Below, piece after piece: positions 5,709 through 8,219 of a stretch of DNA of 8,219 nt; position 1 is the stretch's first letter, and the number at the start of each line of letters is the position of its first letter. The translations under genes and the position numbers were made by a program. The notes under the pieces were generated by a model, which worked only from the letters and a program-made list of their open reading frames with translations, made no database searches and was not told where the DNA came from. Origin of the DNA: DATAXV01 sp036272915 (GTDB lineage Bacteria; Chloroflexota; Dormibacteria; Dormibacterales; Dormibacteraceae); the NCBI GenBank assembly GCA_036272915.1, contig DATAXV010000170.1:1-8219 (forward strand). The letters run 5' to 3'.

Positions 5709-6209
5709 TCAGGCCGTGCCGTTGGCCGGTGAGGCGACCCGCCCGGCGGCGTGCAAGACTTGGACGGCGGGGATGGGCGCGAACCAGAGGTGGATCATCG
5801 GCGGCGTGTCGCGGTTCCGCGATCCCGCCGGACGGGTGGGCTGGGCGGCGGAGACGGTGCCCACCCGGAGCCCTCCGATCGTGCAGGGGTTGGTGTGGAC
5901 GTGCCACTGGGTGAGGCGGCCACGGGGCTGCGGGGTCGACCCGCCGGGTGAGGTGATGTACATGACCGCGGCCAGCACCGCCCCCTTCGGCGTATTGGCG
6001 TACACCGGCGACTGGGGCTGGGCGGGGGTTCAGGACCGGCCCCCCCATCACCGTCGCCCGGTAGTAGGCGCGGTTCACGTAGTGGACCACGGGCTGACCG
6101 TTGGGGTCAGCGGGCGGTAGCCCACGGCCTAGGCGGCGTCCGGGCTCCGGTAGCGGCCGGCGTCCCTCCCTGGTCGGATGTCCGCGGTGATCGTGTGTGA
6201 GCGCCGCAT
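5709..6209 (-). pseudogene. decayed gene of an unnamed conserved actinobacterial family
   Basis: Read leftward from the ATG at 6207-6209, the frame gives MRRSHTITADI..GRYRSPDAA, then an amber TAG (6129-6131), then AVGYRP. The sequence moves one frame to ADPNGQPVVHYVNRAYYRA and VLNP, then returns near 6024-6028 to the first frame: QSPVYANTPKGAVLAAVMYI, RLTQWHVHTNPCT and GSRNRDTPPMIHLWF, ending at the TGA (5709-5711). The pieces read as one protein of about 165 residues with a WHxHxNxC motif that could bind a metal. I recall similar uncharacterised actinobacterial proteins with PVVHYVN, SLVYANTP, WHVHTNLC and PPMLHVWF but know no function. One stop and two opposite frameshifts (one short in a C run, one long in a run of five C on this strand) make it a pseudogene, unless the two indels are sequencing errors. 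Confidence 0.65.
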
Positions 6210-6218
6210 GAGTGTCAA
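6190..6218 (-). promoter_or_regulatory. consensus -35 next to the decayed gene's start
   Basis: On the minus strand TTGACA (6218-6213) matches the -35 consensus exactly. A 17-base spacer leads to CACGAT (6195-6190), a poor -10. If used, transcription would start inside the proposed reading frame, so the true start may lie downstream of the ATG at 6209 or the match may be chance. Confidence 0.3.
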
Positions 6219-6356
6219 ATTTCGCACATCCCCTGGTGCCCACTCCTCCGCCCGGCCACAACGGGACGGCCGCCCGGGCCCCGGGGCGATTGTCCCATGG
6301 GAACCAGGCCCCCTCGGGCCTACGCTCAGAGCGCCGCAACGTTTCAACCGTTGGTC

Positions 6357-6362
6357 AAGGAG
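6357..6362 (+). promoter_or_regulatory. ribosome binding site that sets the lipoprotein start
   Basis: AAGGAG lies eight bases before the GTG at 6371. It decides against an in-frame ATG at 6212, which would add 53 unlikely residues ahead of the signal peptide. Confidence 0.65.
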
Positions 6363-6370
6363 TCGGTCAG

Positions 6371-7108
6371 GTGAGGGAGGATTCCCGTGGTCGCGGCCTC
6401 TGGCCGGTCGGCCTGCTCGTGCTTCTGGTCCTCCTCTTGGGCGTGGTTGGGGGCTGCGGCCCGAGCGACGCGCAAGGCCCCTCTACGCCGACCGCCTCGA
6501 GCCGGCACTCGGCCTCGAGCATGAGCCTCTCCGTTGATGCCGTGGGAACCGCCTGGGGCAACGCCCCGACGGAATCCGGCCAGAACGTGGTCTGGAGCAT
6601 GGGGGCGATGATCACCAACCACTCGGTGCAGGCCGCCGAGGCGGTGCGGGTCGAGTTCACCGCCTACGGTGCCCGCGGCGCCGTCGTCGGCACCGGGGGC
6701 ACACTGGTCGGGCAGATCGCCGCCTCACAACGGATGGGCGTCAGCGCCATCCTCGCCATCACCAGCGGGCCTGTCACCAGGGTGACCGCGACGGCGGCGC
6801 CGTCCTCCTGGACGTCGACCGGCGCGCGACACTCGATGTCTGGCGAGGGCGTTCAGATCATCTCGCAGGAGAACGGCAATCCCAACGACTACACGGTCGA
6901 CGGGGCCCTGGCCGGCTCCTACTCCCGCACCTACGCCCCCGTCCCCGTCTACGTCGTCTGTGTCGACGCCTCCGGCCGGATCGTCGGCGCCGGGGCTGGC
7001 GAGGAGCCGGTGGTCACGGAAGGCGGCGAAGCGACCGCCGTCTCGGTGCCGGTCTATGCGCAGGCACCCGCATCCTGCCGGATCTACGGCTCCCCCATCG
7101 CGCCCTGA
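6371..7108 (+). CDS. putative lipoprotein with two FxLYD-like repeats
   Basis: From the GTG at 6371 the product is 245 residues. It opens with a signal peptide: basic start (VREDSRGRG), hydrophobic run (VGLLVLLVLLLGVV, 13-26) and a lipobox-like VGGC with Cys29, so it should be lipid-anchored outside the membrane. A Ser/Thr-rich linker follows to about residue 52. Residues 73-130 (VVWSMGAMITNHSVQAAEAV...VEFTAYGARGAVVGTGGTLV) and 174-238 (YTVDGALAGSYSRTYAPVPV...CVDASGRIVGAGAGEEP) share a plan of G-x-(I/L)-x-N/S, a strand, D/A-x-G-x-(I/V)-V-G and a closing strand. This is the pattern of FxLYD/DUF3426-like beta domains. Cys197 and Cys236 in the second repeat could form a disulfide. The function is unknown; such domains are often accessory or adhesive. 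It is divergent from the decayed gene at 5709-6209. Confidence 0.75.
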   Translation: MREDSRGRGLWPVGLLVLLVLLLGVVGGCGPSDAQGPSTPTASSRHSASSMSLSVDAVGTAWGNAPTESGQNVVWSMGAMITNHSVQAAEAVRVEFTAYGARGAVVGTGGTLVGQIAASQRMGVSAILAITSGPVTRVTATAAPSSWTSTGARHSMSGEGVQIISQENGNPNDYTVDGALAGSYSRTYAPVPVYVVCVDASGRIVGAGAGEEPVVTEGGEATAVSVPVYAQAPASCRIYGSPIAP

Positions 7109-7119
7109 GCGGAGGCGCC

Positions 7120-7139
7120 ACGCGGGACGCGGGACGCGG
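7120..7139 (+). repeat. short tandem heptamer repeat
   Basis: ACGCGGG is repeated twice and followed by a partial third copy (ACGCGG), starting 11 bases after the lipoprotein stop. It is too short to imply a function and may be slippage in GC-rich DNA. Confidence 0.7.
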
Positions 7140-7198
7140 TCGGTGGGAGAAGAGCCGAGCGCGGTTCTCGCCGGGCGGCCTCGGCGCGATGGACGACG

Positions 7199-7212
7199 GG
7201 GAGCTTGCTCCC
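7199..7212 (+). terminator. small CUUG-loop hairpin downstream of the lipoprotein
   Basis: GGGAG-CTTG-CTCCC is a 5-bp stem closed by G(CUUG)C, a tetraloop known to be unusually stable in RNA. It lies 90 bases past the lipoprotein stop without a T-run, so terminator or 3'-end stabiliser are both only possible. Confidence 0.3.
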
Positions 7213-7447
7213 GCACCGCCTTGAACGGCGATTCCGACCAGGGCCGATGCGAATTGCGCGATGGAGCGTCTCGATCCACGCCGGGCGCCGCCCGTCGGCG
7301 GTCTCGCACCGGCGGATTGGGCGGAGTGATGTCTGTCACGTTGCTTCCCGGTCTCTTCCACGCCTTGCCCTGACAGCTCTGATGGTGCGTCTGAGCCGAG
7401 CAGCGCGTGGACACCCGACCCGTCGTCACACACCACGCGGACAGTCC

Positions 7448-7469
7448 GTCACCTCGATCCGGGAGTGAC
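7448..7469 (-). terminator. possible terminator of the TOPRIM gene
   Basis: GTCA-C-CTC (7448-7455) pairs with GAG-TGAC (7463-7469), a 7-bp stem with one bulged C and a 7-base loop. It lies 11 bases after the TOPRIM stop on the minus strand. There is no clear T-run. Confidence 0.35.
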
Positions 7470-7480
7470 CCGGCCGCCTG

Positions 7481-8071
7481 TCAGAGATGAGCGAGCAGCT
7501 TGCTGAGGGGTTCCGGGATCCGCGCCAGGTCGAGCTCCTCGACCAGCCCGCGGGCATACCTCGCCTTGCGGCCGCTGATGCTGCCCATGAAGCGGTGCAG
7601 CTGCCGCTCCACGGCCCGTCCCCGCTGCGCCGGCTGGTGCTGCAGGGTGCGGAACGCCCGCAGGTCACCCTCGGCCTCGAGGACGCGCTCGACCGCCTCC
7701 GCGCCGACGGCCCGGATCAGCTCGTCCTCGAGGTCCCGGTCGCAGACGAAGAAGCCGAGCGCCGCCATCCCGGCGCGGGTGAGCCCGCCGCCCAGGCCGG
7801 CCCGCTCCAGGGCGCGCCTCAGGAAGCCCTCCTCGCCGGCGTCGCAGAGGCCGGCCAGCCGCAGGTCGAGGCCGCCCGGTCCGAACAGATCGAGGAAGCG
7901 GCCGATGCTGGTGGCCCCGCCCATGGCGACGACCAGCACGCCTTCGGCATCGAGGTCCCTGCCCAGGCGCGGGGCGAGGGTCTCGATCGCGACCTGGTCG
8001 CTGACCCCCTCGACGAGCACCACCGTGCGCGGGTCGGCTTCGGCGGAACGCTCCTGCCCGACACCGTCCAC
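7481..8071 (-). CDS. stand-alone TOPRIM domain protein (OLD nuclease-like)
   Basis: The 196-residue protein starts with a GTG at 8069-8071. TVVLVEGVSDQVAIETLAPR (16-35) is the first TOPRIM motif, with the catalytic-type Glu21. VLVVAMGGATSIGRFLDLFG (45-64) is the following strand and helix. LAGLCDAGEEGFLRRALE (72-89) supplies the acidic strand 3 end (Asp77), and FFVCDRDLEDELIRAVG (107-123) the second acidic cluster (Asp111, Asp113, Glu115, Asp116). QLHRFMGSISGRKARYARGL in the C-terminal half is typical of TOPRIM proteins related to OLD nucleases and RNase M5. OLD proteins normally carry an N-terminal ABC ATPase; here only 16 residues precede the TOPRIM fold and no ATPase gene is adjacent. A metal-dependent nucleic acid cleaving or nucleotidyl-transfer role is inferred from the fold only. 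GACAAT sits seven bases before the start. Confidence 0.85.
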   Translation of the reverse strand: MDGVGQERSAEADPRTVVLVEGVSDQVAIETLAPRLGRDLDAEGVLVVAMGGATSIGRFLDLFGPGGLDLRLAGLCDAGEEGFLRRALERAGLGGGLTRAGMAALGFFVCDRDLEDELIRAVGAEAVERVLEAEGDLRAFRTLQHQPAQRGRAVERQLHRFMGSISGRKARYARGLVEELDLARIPEPLSKLLAHL

Positions 8072-8078
8072 ACCGGCA

Positions 8079-8084
8079 ATTGTC
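8079..8084 (-). promoter_or_regulatory. -10-like hexamer for the TOPRIM gene
   Basis: On the minus strand GACAAT is followed by seven bases (TGCCGGT) and the GTG start at 8071. It matches TATAAT at four of six positions. There is no Shine-Dalgarno, so a leaderless transcript is plausible; no good -35 is seen. Confidence 0.35.
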
Positions 8085-8125
8085 GCAGCGCCTGGGACGA
8101 ACGATCGCGGGTCTCCCGGCGGCGG

Positions 8126-8219
8126 TCAGGTGAGCCGGGCGCCCTCCGGCGCGGGCGGCTTGCCCTCCCGGTCGTGGCGGTGCCACTCGCCGGTGTAGGA
8201 GACGGCGATCCGGATGGAC
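8126..8219 (-). CDS. C-terminal 30 residues of an unrecognised protein (5' end outside window)
   Basis: Reading leftward from the window's edge, the frame gives SIRIAVSYTGEWHRHD, then a short charged, proline-containing tail (REGKPPAPEGARLT) and a TGA at 8126-8128. The stop is followed by 54 bases before the TOPRIM start on the same strand. Composition and codon use fit a real coding end rather than chance, since third positions are nearly all G or C. The piece is too short to name a family. Confidence 0.5.
   Translation of the reverse strand, partial: SIRIAVSYTGEWHRHDREGKPPAPEGARLT

Larger units (their letters stand above)
7109..7480. other. 372-bp intergenic stretch between convergent genes
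   Basis: Short open frames cross this stretch on both strands, but none has a good start, a recognisable motif or natural-looking composition. It holds a short tandem repeat near its left end, a small stable hairpin (7199-7212) and a possible terminator for the TOPRIM gene. I see no tRNA and no insertion-sequence ends. Confidence 0.5.

Noticed and set aside
5709..6209. Phase variation through the C-run frameshift
   Set aside because: The run is only five bases and the gene also has an amber codon and a second frameshift, so switching one run would not restore a product.
6212..6370. A longer lipoprotein starting at 6212
   Set aside because: It would bury the signal peptide 53 residues inside the protein; the GTG at 6371 has a good ribosome binding site and places the signal peptide at the N-terminus.
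7109..7480. A tRNA, small RNA gene or transposase remnant in the gap
   Set aside because: I found no cloverleaf or CCA end, no terminal inverted repeats and no transposase-like text in any frame; only a short tandem repeat and weak hairpins.

Overview
This is a very GC-rich window (about 70% over most of it) from what looks like an actinobacterial chromosome. The lineage call is inferred from base composition, GTG starts, a SCP2-tailed HxlR regulator, and several genes whose -10-like hexamer lies exactly seven bases before the start codon, as in actinobacterial leaderless transcripts. I see no tRNA, rRNA, CRISPR array, prophage or insertion sequence. The genes are short, mostly monocistronic and on both strands, as in an ordinary accessory or housekeeping-periphery region.

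Left part (1-2815): the C-terminal end of a calcineurin-like metallophosphoesterase (+) converges on an HxlR-family regulator (-). That regulator diverges from a class I SAM-dependent methyltransferase (+), with 138 bp between them holding a candidate promoter/operator. The pair looks somewhat less GC-rich than its surroundings and may form a regulator-target module. The methyltransferase ends in a perfect 11-bp hairpin and converges on a small VOC (glyoxalase-fold) protein (-).

Middle (2816-5296): a well-formed promoter leads into the wreck of a lacI-type repressor gene (several frameshifts and a large internal deletion). An intact 449-residue cysteine-type sulfatase follows 21 bp later, then an orphan Shine-Dalgarno sequence and the C-terminal ATPase domain of a sensor histidine kinase that has lost its front half. 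An intact enzyme is thus flanked on both sides by broken regulators.

Right part (5277-8219): a GNAT acetyltransferase (-), a decayed gene of an unnamed conserved family (-, one amber codon and two compensating frameshifts), a secreted lipoprotein with two FxLYD-like repeats (+), about 370 bp with no gene I can support, a stand-alone TOPRIM protein of the OLD/RNase M5-like type (-), and the last 30 codons of an unrecognised gene (-).

I find no convincing new multi-gene system. The most notable signals are the repeated leaderless start architecture, the cluster of three pseudogenes around one intact sulfatase, the nested alternative hairpins after the methyltransferase, and the partnerless TOPRIM protein.
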